Shown piece after piece: positions 20,450 to 32,491 of a DNA stretch of 64,000 nt. The notes beneath the pieces were generated by a model. It had not been told where the DNA came from and made no database searches. It saw only the letters and a program-made list of their open reading frames with translations. Each line of letters opens with the position of its first letter. Position 1 is the first letter of the stretch. The stretch spans positions 186,001 through 250,000 of the forward strand of contig CP051139.1 of NCBI GenBank assembly GCA_001592805.2, written 5' to 3'. Both the position numbers and the translations under genes were made by a program. The stretch comes from Peltaster fructicola (lineage: Eukaryota; Ascomycota; Dothideomycetes).

Positions 20450-23400
20450 ATGGAGCTCGATATGTCGGACGTCGATCTTCCTGAGGATTACCTCAGTCCA
20501 CGTTCGAAGGTGGCTCGCATGCTGGCTGACATTGACGAAGCACCAACACCTTCTCCATCGCCTTTAAAGCAGGCCAGTCTGCGGAACACACCTGACGATA
20601 ATGCACAGTCACGAGCCGTGACGGATTCACTCACTCGCTCGCGGGGACAGCGATCTTCGCCTGTGACTGTGTCTGATGACGGCTCACCAACGAGACCAAT
20701 TGGTCGTGCAGCTAGGCGTATGCTCAATCAGGGCCACATCTCTGACGACGAGCTGTACTCCGCCACACCAGCGAAAACGCGCCAGAGTAGACATGTAACA
20801 CCAGCTCATCTCGCCACAGCATCTGCACGACTCACAGTAGACCGCAGTCCTGGACTCTTTGTCAGTCCTGCTAGGTCTCAAGACAGTGACAACCTGCTCG
20901 ATAACCCACTCAGCCGGCCGTCACGACTTGCAGAGCTGGTAGCCGCGAAGCGTAACGAGCGTCTGGCAAGGGAGAATGCAACCAAGCGCCGATCGGCCAG
21001 CGCTTCGACGTCACCAGCGCGAGTGTCTTCCGACCTGCCCGATGAGATCGTAGAAGACGCTGCGGACTCTGCACGAGACGCGAATCTTGAAAAGATCTTG
21101 AGCGATGCTGCTCGACCAACACGAAAGGCCAGCAAGAAAGCAATGCGCGACATGGAGCGCGAAACACAACGTCTCGCTCGAGAGCAGGCATTGGCTCATC
21201 AGATGAAGACCAAGAAGAAGTTCACCAACACTGATCTTTTCGCACGACTTAACTTTCGACAAGCTGCCAATCAGCAAGACACCAATGCTCCATCTTCGTC
21301 CGCGCCAAACAGTGATGGCGTGGAGGCTGAGGAAAGAGCTCCAAGAGAACCGCTCTCAACTCCACCAAGTAGTCCACCTACACCGTGGGACACACAGAAA
21401 GCCCTTGTAGAACGAGGAGCTCTTGCACGAATGGTACCAGTGCGAGAGGACAGCATTTCAAGCCTTACGAATATGCCGCTCGACGACGACAATGATGAAT
21501 TTCCGGAAGCTCACGACCTTATGAGGTCTTCTCAGCATTTTAGAGCTACCCAGCAACCCGCACAAGTAAGCCCTTCAAAGGCGCACACATCCCGCATGCG
21601 TGCCAAGTTGAGGCAATTGAAGGCCCAGCAAGAAGACAGTGACGAGGAGATCGATATCATCCAGCCTATGCCTGCACATCTGAAGGTCTTCGATCGTGTC
21701 AAGCCCGTCAGCAAGCGCGGTGAGGTTCGTTCCAAGGCTATCCATGCACTCAAGCATCTCGCACATCTCACACACGACACTGCAACAGCCCGTGGTAAGA
21801 AAGCTCTGAAGCCTGTGGTAGCCACGACCACAGTCAACGCACAACTCATTGCAACAGCCAAGGCACAAGCCCGTCAAGCTCAACAAGAACGTCTAGCTGA
21901 ACTGCAGGCGAAAGGCATAGTCGTCATGAGTGCGGAAGAGCAAGAGAAAGAGCATGATCAGTTTGAGAATCTTCTGGAGAAAGCACGACAAGAAGCTGAA
22001 GATCTCCGCAAGCAAGAGAAAGCTGCTCGGCGCAAGCAAGGCGATGAGAGCAAGATCCTTGCTAGCGACGATGAGTCTGAAGACGAAGATTGGCATGAGA
22101 GTGGCTCTGAGGATGAAGAAGCGGATGTCGAGAATGAGATGATTGATGAAGCTGCTGAAGAGTCTGCCTCCGACGAAGAGTCAGTACACGACGATGGCGA
22201 TGACGAGCTCGCCCTCGATGGTACTACAGCGCCGCTGGAGACTCCTGCTGGACCAAAGGCAACTCGCAAGCCTCGCATTATCCTCGAGGATGACGAAGAT
22301 GATGATGCTGATCCTTCTGCATCCAATACTGTCTCTGCACCGCAAGAAGACGATCCCTTCGCAGCATTTGGCTTCGATGCTATGGACGGTCCAGATCTGA
22401 TGTCGCCAACACAAGCTTTTGCAGCAACGATGCAGACGCCTACGCAGTGGACGCAAGGTGCTCATGCAGCTCGATTTCACTCAACATTTGAGCAGCCCCC
22501 TCGGCCAACCTTTGGACAAGTCACAAGTCAGGATTTCTTAGACGACACCGCAAGCCAGCTTGTCCCAGCTTCACAACTACAAGAGCACACACAAGCCATC
22601 AATCTTGACTGGGAGACTCAGTTACCGGAGACGCCAATCACTGAGGCAAAGTCTGCCAACATGATGGAGACCCCCGGTTGGGAACCTAGTCAAGATGCTG
22701 GACTCCCAAGCCCATGGACAGCCGCTCGACGTGGAAACTTGTACATTCCGCATGATGAGGAGCACGAAACCCAAAGCACGGTCCCTGTACGAATCAGTGA
22801 GAGCCCAGAGGCGGACGCGCCACGCAATCGAGGTCGATTGACAAGAGGTTTCCGAATTGTTGATAGCGATGATGAAGAAATCGCCGCGCCAGTTAAGAAG
22901 AGCAAGAATGCCTTCAACGAGATGCAACAACGACGTATGCAGACTATGAACGCTACAGATCGTGCTGCCGCTGAGAAAGAGATGAGGGACATGATGGACG
23001 ACCAGGCCGAAGAATCTGAGGACGAATATGCCGGTCTAGGTGGTGATGACTCCAACATGATCGCTCACGAGAACGAAGAGGACCGAGCTGCAATTGACGA
23101 CTCCAATATTGAGATCAACGAACGGGACATGCAGAAGTTCTATGCCGATCGCCAAAGAGCGGCCGATGAGGAAGCTACCAGTAAGCTCTTCAAGGATATC
23201 ACCACCGGCGCTCTCAGACGGCGACAAGGAGTAGGCTGGGAGCTCGACGAAGATGAGGACGAGCTTGCAGCCAGACGCCGCCAGATTAGACAGCGAGAAG
23301 AGGCTAGAAAGCGTAGACTATTGCTGCAGGACGACAACGTGAAAGGCTTACTTGAAGGAAGAGGCAACAGCAAAGGCCGAGAAGCTTTCCTTCGAACCAT

Positions 23401-24262
23401 CGGCGATGATGACAACCAGGACGACTTCCTCGAGACTATGGTGCCAGCTGTCGAGGAGAGCCAACAAGGTTCACAGCCAGCCGATGGCGCACTACGAGAG
23501 ATTAGCAACAACAAACGACCACTCGAACTATCACAAGCAGACTTGCCTCAAGCAAAGATCCGACGAACTCGCGAGGACGAGGGTGCATTCAGCCGTCCTA
23601 CCTCCATGCTGCAAGTTCGGCAATCTCTGAGCTTCCTTCTGGACGAGCCACACTCCATCATCGAGCCGGAGCTTCCACAAGAGGAAACCACATTTGACAG
23701 CCAATATGACGACGATGACCCTGTCGGGAAAGAGTCGTTCCGCGACAACGACGGCGGCTACGCACCCGATCTTGTGCGTATACAGTCTCAGGAGATGCCA
23801 CCACCTCCGCTACCGACAGATCGCCTACCAGCAGCACAGCGTAGAACGCCTGCTAAGCCAGCAGTCATCGATCGTTTAAGCCTAAGACGTGGCAGCAGCT
23901 CCTCGAGCTCGACAAGCAGCATGGGATGGAGTGCTTGGTCAACTGGCACCACAGCCACAAGCAAAGCTCCTTCACTTCTACGAAGAGCCACAAGCAATCT
24001 GTCTGCAAGCAGCAACACGAATGAACGTGGTGTCAGCTACAGTAATGCAAATGCAAACGACAGAGGTGTTTCCATTGGTAGCGCAAGGACGGGAGGTAGC
24101 AAGAAGTCATCTCTTGCGTACCAGTCAAGAGCTCAAGAAAGAAAGGCGATAGGTCAACGAGCAGAGAAGAAGAAAGAGGAGAATAGGCGTAAGGTAGCCG
24201 AGATCAGACGCCAGCAAGGTGGAGCACTCGTCAATGGCATCAAGAGCGGGCAATGGGAATAA
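20450..24262 (+). CDS. MRC1: Mrc1/claspin-type mediator of replication checkpoint, 1270 aa
   Basis: A single long exon. Mrc1 travels with the replication fork, joins Tof1-Csm3, and passes the Mec1/ATR signal to Rad53/Cds1 when forks stall. The Mrc1-like domain lies at about residues 860-930: DSNMIAHENEEDRAAIDDSN, then EINERDMQKFYADRQRAADE and LFKDITTGALRRRQG. Many SQ/TQ sites (for example FDSQYDDD, MQTPTQWTQG) fit checkpoint-kinase phosphorylation. The protein is acidic and largely disordered, with charged coiled-coil stretches around residues 480-540 and a basic C-terminal helix ending near GALVNGIKSGQWE. Length is normal for filamentous fungi. The start MELDMSDVDLP matches a short acidic N-terminus. 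Confidence 0.9.
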   Translation: MELDMSDVDLPEDYLSPRSKVARMLADIDEAPTPSPSPLKQASLRNTPDDNAQSRAVTDSLTRSRGQRSSPVTVSDDGSPTRPIGRAARRMLNQGHISDDELYSATPAKTRQSRHVTPAHLATASARLTVDRSPGLFVSPARSQDSDNLLDNPLSRPSRLAELVAAKRNERLARENATKRRSASASTSPARVSSDLPDEIVEDAADSARDANLEKILSDAARPTRKASKKAMRDMERETQRLAREQALAHQMKTKKKFTNTDLFARLNFRQAANQQDTNAPSSSAPNSDGVEAEERAPREPLSTPPSSPPTPWDTQKALVERGALARMVPVREDSISSLTNMPLDDDNDEFPEAHDLMRSSQHFRATQQPAQVSPSKAHTSRMRAKLRQLKAQQEDSDEEIDIIQPMPAHLKVFDRVKPVSKRGEVRSKAIHALKHLAHLTHDTATARGKKALKPVVATTTVNAQLIATAKAQARQAQQERLAELQAKGIVVMSAEEQEKEHDQFENLLEKARQEAEDLRKQEKAARRKQGDESKILASDDESEDEDWHESGSEDEEADVENEMIDEAAEESASDEESVHDDGDDELALDGTTAPLETPAGPKATRKPRIILEDDEDDDADPSASNTVSAPQEDDPFAAFGFDAMDGPDLMSPTQAFAATMQTPTQWTQGAHAARFHSTFEQPPRPTFGQVTSQDFLDDTASQLVPASQLQEHTQAINLDWETQLPETPITEAKSANMMETPGWEPSQDAGLPSPWTAARRGNLYIPHDEEHETQSTVPVRISESPEADAPRNRGRLTRGFRIVDSDDEEIAAPVKKSKNAFNEMQQRRMQTMNATDRAAAEKEMRDMMDDQAEESEDEYAGLGGDDSNMIAHENEEDRAAIDDSNIEINERDMQKFYADRQRAADEEATSKLFKDITTGALRRRQGVGWELDEDEDELAARRRQIRQREEARKRRLLLQDDNVKGLLEGRGNSKGREAFLRTIGDDDNQDDFLETMVPAVEESQQGSQPADGALREISNNKRPLELSQADLPQAKIRRTREDEGAFSRPTSMLQVRQSLSFLLDEPHSIIEPELPQEETTFDSQYDDDDPVGKESFRDNDGGYAPDLVRIQSQEMPPPPLPTDRLPAAQRRTPAKPAVIDRLSLRRGSSSSSSTSSMGWSAWSTGTTATSKAPSLLRRATSNLSASSNTNERGVSYSNANANDRGVSIGSARTGGSKKSSLAYQSRAQERKAIGQRAEKKKEENRRKVAEIRRQQGGALVNGIKSGQWE

Positions 24263-24421
24263 TGGCGGATGTGCCACTCGAGACACATCATGACTAGTGG
24301 AGAGTACAAGTGAATAGCATTCATACTGAGCGCTCGCTCGTCGTCGTTACTTTCCTTCGATTTGACTCCATGATCACAATCCTCTGACCACCCGTCAAGT
24401 CCGTCACAGTATTGCTCGGCT

Positions 24422-25576
24422 ATGGATTCGTCAGCCATCGAAGACAGCAATCTTGACTTCCCAGGGATTCCCGCATTTCCAACGGACGTGTCAACAGTAC
24501 CACTGTTACGCATTAATCTACACAAGCTTATTCACAACGATGCCGACGAGCTCGAAAGGGTCTGGGAGGCCTGCAGGACTATCGGCTTCTTCTATCTCGA
24601 TCTACGTACAGTAGAAAGCAGCAAACGCGACAGTGGTCGTGAGCAATCGATGGTAGAAGGCGTCATCGACGGCGATGGCCTGTTGAACGATGCTTCGAAG
24701 CTCTTTCAGCTGGGGAGCCAATTCTTCGACTTGCCCGTAGAGGAGAAGATGAAGTACGACTTCAGAGAGCAGGGCTCGTACTTCGGCTACAAGGGTTTCG
24801 GTGCCGGTGTGATCGACAGAGAAGGTACACGAGATCGTAATGAGTTCTACAACACATCGAAAGACTTCGTGCTTGGCCTGAGAGAAGGTCTGCCAGAGCC
24901 GTTGATGCTGACGAGCGACCAGAATCGTTCTCTCATGCGTGATTTCATGCTGCGGTCTCATGCCGTGGTGACTATGTTGCTTAATGTAATCAACGATCAG
25001 CTTGGACTACCTGAGGGAACACTGCGCTCGCTACATCGCTTGCGTGAGATAAGTGGTGATCAAGTACGTTGGGTAAAGTCTCCTCCACAACCACAGAACG
25101 ACAGGAAGAGGGCTCTTGGCGAGCACACAGGTATGTTGTGGTGCTGACTGCTTCGACTGTATTGACATCAGGTAGATTTCGGCAGCGTCACACTCCTCTT
25201 TAACCGTCTTGGTGGCCTGCAGGTTCGACCGCCTGGGCAAGAGGAATGGTTATACGTGCGCCCGCTCGATGGACATTGTGTTGTTAACCTTGGCGATGCG
25301 TTGGTCAAGTTTTCTGCTGGAATCCTAAGAAGCAATCTTCATCGAGTCGTGAATCCACCTGGTGCGCAGCAGCACGAGACTCGCATGAGTCTTGTGTACT
25401 TCGCACGGCCAGAGGATGAAGTCATGCTGCATGCTCTGAAGGACAGCGAAATGATCAAGGCAAAGGCGCCGGCGGTCGAAGAAGAGGTCAACGCTCGAGA
25501 TTGGATCTTGAGACGAGCACTAGGGCGTAGAGTTGGAGGCGACTTCGATGCAAGTGACGGAACTGAGCATAAATGA
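24422..25576 (+). CDS. 2-oxoglutarate/Fe(II)-dependent dioxygenase (isopenicillin N synthase-like), 369 aa
   Basis: Two exons, 24422-25130 and 25176-25576, with a 45-nt intron of phase 1. The N-terminal DIOX_N region (residues about 30-190) holds EAWEACRTIGFFY-type and FFDLPVEEKMKYD segments. The intron splits the iron motif: joining restores GEHTDFGSVTLLF, the H-x-D pair, at about residue 235. The distal His is in LHRVV and the 2-oxoglutarate-binding Arg in ETRMSLVYF. All catalytic residues are therefore present. Such enzymes oxidise small molecules in the cytosol; the substrate is not evident and no biosynthetic cluster surrounds it. Confidence 0.9.
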
Positions 25577-25753
25577 TAGCATGAACTGGAACCAAAACAT
25601 CTGTTGGCAGAAGGTTCGCCTGAGAACGACTCAGTGGCAGTAGACACTGCATCGATGAGCGCCGAACGTGAACCTCAGGAGGTGAAAATGAGGCTTTGCC
25701 AATCTGCGAGAACGTGAAATCCATTTGGTCGTATATGTAAGTCCGTGAGACAC

Positions 25754-28656
25754 TTAGTCTCTGCCGTTTCTCGAGGACACATGGCTGTCTCGCTCTCTGC
25801 GATCACTGCGTCGATCTGTGTCTGATTGTGGAGCTTCAAGCATTCTGACAGGCTTTTGCTCATCGCGTTCCCAGTCTTCGAGACCATCGTCAGAGTACTC
25901 ATCTCGCTCTCGTCGATCCCTGTCGCGATCTCTGTTTCGTGCTGGCTTGCCCTCAGCCTCGAATCGCTTGTCTGAAAAGAAGTCAGCCACGGTTTGAATG
26001 CAAACAAGAGTTTCATGTCATAGTGATGCTGATGCAATACTCAATGTCATACCCAAAAGCTCTGTTGGAAAGCCAAGGCTGGCTAAATAGTCAATGATGA
26101 ATGGCCTCAAGATGGCTACGATACCGTTGAGGGCCGTAGTTCTTCTGTCTTCATATGCGGATGGAGGATCACGGTAACACGTACCTCTAAGCTCTTTGGT
26201 CCGATCTGCGAGCTTCTGTATCTCTTCCTTGGTAAGTACTCGTAGGACGATGACGCAGTCCAGTCGTTCTTCGTAGCGTTCTTTCGCCTCTTCAAGTGCT
26301 TCGGGGTTGACGAGTCTACGGTCGATCTTGGTCCATCGTGCTCCAGGAGGTATGCCTTTCTTGGTGGACTATGATTTGTCAGCGTACTTCTTCAATGCGC
26401 CATCTTACTCACGTCCTTAAGAGGAGCGACACCTTCTCTGACGGAGTTGTGATCTTCAGGAAACTTGGGAGTCGGCTTCTTGAGGATGCTCTTAGGCCGT
26501 TTATCCTCTTCCTCAGTAGGTGGATCGACAATGCGCACGCGGTTCTCGCGCTTTTCACTCAACGAATTGTCGATGATTTGCGCTGTCGGCTCTGATGGCA
26601 TCGGCTGATCAATGATCGACGGCCTTCTGCGTAGCTCGCTAGGTCGTGTCGATGCTACAGACGACTCTGGAGCCTCATCACTGAAGCTGGCTCGTGGACG
26701 TTCTTGGTCGTGTGGATATGCACCAGGCGCAGCATCGCCATTGGTCCTCTCGTGGCGTTCCTGCAATCTAGCTTCTCGTTCGCGACGACGGCGCTCACGC
26801 TCTGGATCATTCTCATGCGTTGGCATTGCTGCCAACCCTAGCTCACGTTGTGTCTGAAGCATACGCCTGCGGTACTCCTCATCAGGATCAAGCGGCATCT
26901 CGAGTGCAGCTGGTGGGTCTTCGTGCGATCGCTCGACGGTACGATCAGGAAGCGAGCTGCGGTCGTGGGCAGGATCAATTGGATCAGCGCTTCTTGCTTT
27001 GGAAGGAGCGTGCGGAGGACCCTCGAATGCAAAGCCGAGTCCGCGGTCATCGCTCTGCCGTTCAGAAGGATATGGTGCATCGGCTGATCGTCTGTCTTGC
27101 TCTGGCTCGCGGCGATGTCTGCGCTCTGGCTCGTGAGGAACGTCATCTGTGCGATCTCGGTCTCGGTCCCGATCTCGAGTGACACCGTACAGCGCAGCAG
27201 CTCCTGCTAGACCACCCGCAGCAAGCTTTGCTGTGTCAGAGAAGCCGGTACGTGAGCTGTGAGGGTCTTCATCTTCGTAACGTCTGTGATGGTCCTCTCT
27301 GTGGTGGTGACGACGATCATCCACATCCGATTCGTACTTGTCAGGTTCACGTCGTCGGTCATGGTGACGTACACTTCGATCTTCGCCTTCATGCTTACGT
27401 CGGACAGGCTCTCTGTACTCTGCATCAGATGCATACTCACGACGCGTACCCTCTTGCTCGCGGGTTTTTCTTCCGCCATCAAGGCTTTCATTGCTGTAGT
27501 GCTGGTCTGGACGTTCCTTGCTGTCGCTGCGTATGCCGAAGCCTCTGCGAGAGACACTGCGGTCATGACGCTTGTTGACACTTAATCTTCGCCTGTGCCG
27601 TGTCTCAGGCTCGTGGTCATCAGCACTGTCATACTGGTCGTGGTGAACAGTTGCTGGCTTCGAGTGGTCGACTGAAGTCCTGCGTGGATTGTAGTATTGA
27701 TCACCACGCAGTTCGTCACCTCGTCCACGTGATGGCGATTGAGCCACTTCTCTGGCACCTTCTCTTACACTCCTAGTGCGACCGAGGTCGTTGATCTTAT
27801 CCCAACCTCGCTGGCTCGGCGGTGGTCCCTCACGAGACCTACGTGGATCTGCACCATATGTGTCGATAATGCTGACAGGACGCTCTCTGCTTGCACCTCT
27901 GTCGAGGCTGCTCCGTCTTGCCGACCGAACATCGCGCTCCCGCCAGCTAGGCTGAGTGTCTCGATACATGCCAGCAGCATCAGTGTATGAGAAAGCATCA
28001 TCGTCGTCAATAGACTTGTCCTTCCTGGTTACAGGGTAGCCTCGCCGAGCACGATCATCTTTGTAACCACGATCCTCGCTGTCTTTCCGGTGGTGCCTGT
28101 AGCGCCTACCACTGCTCTCAGCGCCGGCTGATGTTGGCTCTGTCACGAGCTTGGCATTGCCGTCGTCAATGCTGTAAACCTTCCTGTGTTTCGGCTCTTT
28201 TGAGACTGCTGGAACCACATAGTACTCACGTGTCCTAGACGGGCTCGATGTGCGTGCCGCTTCGGAGCCTTGTATAACGTTTGGCCGCCTGCTGGGACCA
28301 CTAATTGAGCTTCTTCCTTGATCTAGCAATGAGTTGCGTCTCGGTCTTCCTGTGTATGAGTCGTACGCGGAGGACCGACTGGTGGTTGAGCTGCTTGGAG
28401 CAACATTGACAAAGGTCTGGGTTGAGATGGGGATTACACGCTCACCGCTGCTTCGTGGTGATGCGTAGGAGTTGTGTCGGGCGCTATGGTATGCATCAAC
28501 TGTGCTGTCGGAAGCTCTTGCAGGGTTGAGGATTCGTCGGCTGCCGGGCGATAAGTTGCGAGTGTACGACATGATGGACAACTCGGGAGCGTGCTCGCTG
28601 ATTGTGGACAGAGGCTGAGCGCTGTGTTGAATGAACGATCGTCTGCGATTCTGCAT
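25754..28656 (-). CDS. DUF8035-type charged disordered protein, 925 aa
   Basis: Exons 26413-28656, 26053-26368 and 25754-25971, with introns of 44 and 81 nt. The first 700 residues are extremely rich in Arg, Asp, Glu, Ser and His (DRDRDRT, YRHHRKDSEDRG), resembling nuclear or RNA-granule disordered proteins. The conserved part begins at KSILKKPTPKFPEDHNSVREG and continues after splicing as KKGIPPGARWTKIDRRLVNP and VIVLRVLTKEEIQKLADRT, the segment I associate with fungal DUF8035. The last exon is again Arg/Asp-rich. Middle of exon 2 might contain one more small intron near 26150-26190; it is in frame either way. Function unknown. Confidence 0.75.
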
Positions 28657-30383
28657 GGCTGTCAGCTCATCTGTTTCGTTGCCTGATTCGCGATATCATT
28701 GAACTCAGGTGTTTAGCATTCTAAATATCACTCCCAGAGCTCTTCGTTTCACTACTGCATTGCAGCCGTATGAGGAGCCTCAACGCCCTCAATTTGAGGG
28801 ATGAGACACGCATATTGCAACAGATCGGCAGTCTACCTCCGATGGTGTGGAAGTGTATGAGGAGACATTGGAAGCTCACCTTTACGATATAATCAAACAA
28901 GCTCTTTCATATACGGCATCGGGGCGTCGTTCGATAAGCCGTGTGACGATCTTGACCGGTCGCTCGGTAGGTGCAGTTGGGTTGAGGAGCCTGTAGTGAG
29001 GCTCACAAGGCTAGAGGGGGTGCTTTCGCGGTCGAAGTCGATGAATGTCGACAGGCTCGAAGGATCAGAATTTATCAGCCCCGCCAGTCCTGCGTAACAG
29101 TGAGAGGCAGACTCACACTTTCACACGTACCCAAAGGACAGACTCTTTAGACGTGCTGTGGTGGGATGGAATAGGTTGATGTGACTAGTAAACAGGAAGA
29201 AAGCGCTACTGCACATCTGCACTGTCATGCAGATGAGCAACTATGTCGAAACTTCGAGCCAAGACTCGGCAGCATTCACTTTCTTCTTCCACAGGGGCGT
29301 GATGGCCCTGCTGCGGGCATTTGTCCGGATAGTGAATGACGGAATGTGACAACTATCCTGCCGCTGCAGTATGACGTGGTGCTTGTCCAGGGTTATCAAA
29401 AGTTGGTGGTGAAAGCGGCTTGGCAAGGAGGGTCACTCTATAACATCCAACTCCCGGCCCGAAGAACAATGGTAGAGGTCCACAGGCCGCTGTATCACGA
29501 CACGTTATAGCGGCCATATTCTCGAGCAAGATGTAGTGGGAGCTGTCACTATCACTGCGTTTGTCAGTCGATAATGATACACAGCGTGCTAAGTACACAG
29601 CTTGTAGCATCATGCCTTGTACACAAGCATAGCAGGACGAGCGTTGTGAGCGTCGAGTGGGTGTAGCATGTTTGCGCTACAGCACTCCATGATCCTTCAC
29701 CCAGCTCAGCATGAGTTATCAATCAACGTCCAGACGTGCACTCGAGGGATAGCTTCACTATACCCCTTCCACAAGTCGACATCGTAGTCCTACTACCAGG
29801 AGTAGTGCGCCCCACGCATGGCAATCATCGTGATTGAATATAGATGTGTCCAAGCAGTACTGGAGTGGGAAAGTGGCAGGTGCCTGGGTGCCGGATAAGA
29901 GCTCGCGCTCGAGTCACATTGTCAGGTGCAGCGTCTAATCATCGGTAATGCGGTTGTGCAAGCTTCTCCTCGCCTTGACGATCATCGGAGTTGTGTATGC
30001 TGATGCAGCTGGCACTGCGCTTGATGCTGTACGGTCACTGGGAGCAGAGATGCCGCCTTGATGCCCGATACCCTGCGTGTTCAAGTCGTCTCAGATTCTC
30101 ACTATCTGCCAATCAGCAAAGACACAAGCTGAATGGCGAATACAAGGTTGGGAAGGCAGGCCAAGAGGCTGCGAGATGCGTGTTGAGTGTCGCGGCAAAA
30201 ATGTTCCGTCTCACGAGCGAGATGTGAGGTCTGAGCTCAAAGGGACAGCCGGAAAAGTCTTGGCCGAGCCAGCTCCGAAGCATTCACAACAGCTAATTTT
30301 CCTGGACCAGCACGACAACTTCATCACATCTTTTCCTCTCTTTTTGCTCTTACAGCCATCGCGTTACGGTACCGTGCAGGTCG
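28657..30383. other. 1.7-kb divergent intergenic region
   Basis: Upstream sequence of the DUF8035 gene (minus) and of the mS45 gene (plus). Short open frames show no protein-like features. I found no RNA gene, repeat array or transposon end. Confidence 0.5.
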
Positions 30384-31716
30384 ATGTCGTTGAAACCTCG
30401 CCACGCGCCTTCTGCGCAGATATGCTGCCCTGTTCGATCGCCAGCTAAGCGTCAATGCATTCAGCACTCCTTTCAACCACAACAACGATCCTTCCATGTT
30501 TCACCAACACATCAGCGGCGTACTCGCCTGCGGCAGCAGATGCTAGACTGGTTCAAGGGACCTGGTGAGAATTTCAAGAGACCATTACCAGGAAGCACGA
30601 ACTATATGAACGCATACAACAACAGAGGAGAACTCACAAGAGTGAGCCGGGCGCAACAGTATCGTCAAGATGATGAAGAAATGATCAGGAGGAAGGAGGT
30701 CGAAGACGGAATCGCTGAGGAGGAACGAGAGGAGAGAGCAGAACTACGCAAGCAAGAATCAGATGCAAGATCAGGCATACCCAAGGAGAGGATGGGCGAC
30801 CGCCGTCCATTTCCTTTGAACCAATTCTTTGTCTCGGAGAGCGTTCTCTCTGAGGATATGCGAGAAGAAGTCTATCAACAAGTGGTTGAATCGAAGCTGG
30901 ACATCTCGACGGTCAGCTCAATGTACGGTATCGACATCCGACGAGTCGCTGCAGTGGTTAGGCTGAAGACCATTGAGAAGCAATGGCAGGAAGAAGTAAG
31001 TACATCTGCACTGACACACCATCCACAATGATGATTCCAATTCAAAAATTCGATTAGTCTTGAAGACTACTACATGGTTACAAAATTTTAGCTTTGCGAG
31101 CCTCTCTGATCTCCATCGATTCACACAATGCAGAAGAGAATTGACAAGCATATTTGCTGACACATGACAGGGCAAATGGCTTGCTAAGCCCTACAACGAT
31201 GCCGTTCTGGCAATGCTACCGATAACACCATTCCGAAGTCCTGACGGAAAGCTTGTCCGACATGAGAGCATCAACGATCTTCCAGTCCATGCTGCAACAA
31301 GAAACCAGCTATTCTGGCCTGCGTCCGAGTCGAGGACCTTCACGAGAGAAGACGCGGCCAAGGCGTTCTCCCCTGGCCTGCTTCCTGCTGACCAGCGCAT
31401 ACCCCATCCCATCATGATTGAAATCGAGAAGATGAACATCCAAGGCATGCCAGAAGAAGAGCGCAGAAACATTCTCAGGGCGAAGGAGATATCAAAGCGC
31501 ACAGCCCAGCAAGAGCGAGAAGACAAGCAGAAGCGATGGGAAGAGCGTACACAACGTGTCGTTCCTGGACGACGGTGGGATTTCAAGTTCCAGGACATCT
31601 CAGTCGAAGAAGCCGGTCCTGATGGTCGAGGCCAGAACGGCGTTGGTCTCAGATACGGCTACGCTCATCGCGACAGGAAGAAGGGCAGCATCAAGATTCC
31701 CACCAGCGTTGAGTAA
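30384..31716 (+). CDS. bot1: mitochondrial small-subunit ribosomal protein mS45 (Bot1/Mrps35), 385 aa
   Basis: Exons 30384-30995 and 31171-31716; the 175-nt intron is phase 0. An Arg/Ser-rich N-terminus with QQRSFHVSPTHQRR is a typical mitochondrial presequence. The body matches the fungal eukaryotic mitochondrial regulator/MRP-S35 family: RPFPLNQFFVSESVLSED, VSSMYGIDIRRVAAVVRLK, and after the intron YNDAVLAMLPITPF and the helical region with MIEIEKMNIQGMPEEERR. S. pombe Bot1 and yeast Mrps35 are small mitoribosomal subunit proteins needed for mitochondrial translation. Length is as expected. Confidence 0.85.
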
Positions 31717-31826
31717 GCTGAACACCAACGACTATCGGCTATGTATACTACTGTATCAACACCACTGCATGTAGGCTGGCTACCACGGCTGCCACCACCT
31801 TCATTCATCGTTCCAAACTCGATTCT

Positions 31827-32491
31827 TCACCTTACCATGAAAGGACTTCCAATGGCTTGACCTTCGAGGGCCTCACGTCTGGACACGCTGTTTGGATCGA
31901 AGAATGGCTTCTCGCCGATGCCAACGACTCTGTTTCCGAACCGATCTCCAAGTCCATCATAGTCGAAGGTTGCTGCATGGAATACACTTCTGTTGTCCCA
32001 AATGGCAATGTCATTCGGATTCTGCCATCGGAACCGCACCTGTAGATCGTGGTTATCAGTGACCAATTGGTTGAACCACTTTAGCAGGCTGTCGCTCTCC
32101 TCTTGGGTAACACCATTGACATGGCTGATATGTGCGCCTACTGGGAAGATGCATGGCCATCCAGTGGTGCCATTGGTTCTGACAAGTGGATGCACAGCGC
32201 GGTCGGGTCTGAACCGATGTTTTCTGGAGAATCCACGAGGCTTGTCGTAGAGCCTGAAACCACCTCTCTCTGCAGCTTGCTGGAAATATGGTTGAGCAAA
32301 TGTGACAGTCAAGCTGGACAAGAACTTCTGGTATGGCTCCGAGATGCGGTCATAGACCTCATATCCTGACGCGCAGAGAGTATCTGCGAACGTCAGATCT
32401 CACTCAGACTACATTCAGGACTCTTACCTCCTCCAGTCTTCCGAAGCTCAGTCAACGTTAAGCTGGTGTAATTGCCGTAGTTTGAGGGTCG
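31827..32491 (-). pseudogene. 5'-truncated TauD/TfdA-type dioxygenase remnant
   Basis: The C-terminal half of an alpha-ketoglutarate-dependent sulfonate/taurine dioxygenase is present at 32428-32491 and 31827-32383. An intact 44-nt intron restores LRKTGGDTLCASGYEVYDR. Conserved elements visible are HPLVRTNGTTG, RFRWQNPNDIAIWDNRSVFH (distal iron-ligand His) and GDRFGNRVVGIGEKPFFD. Upstream of 32491 the frame hits a stop, and no sequence coding for the first half, including the H-x-D iron motif, is found in the next 750 bp. The surviving part keeps its frame and splice sites, which suggests a fairly recent truncation. An unusual short gene model remains possible. Confidence 0.6.
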
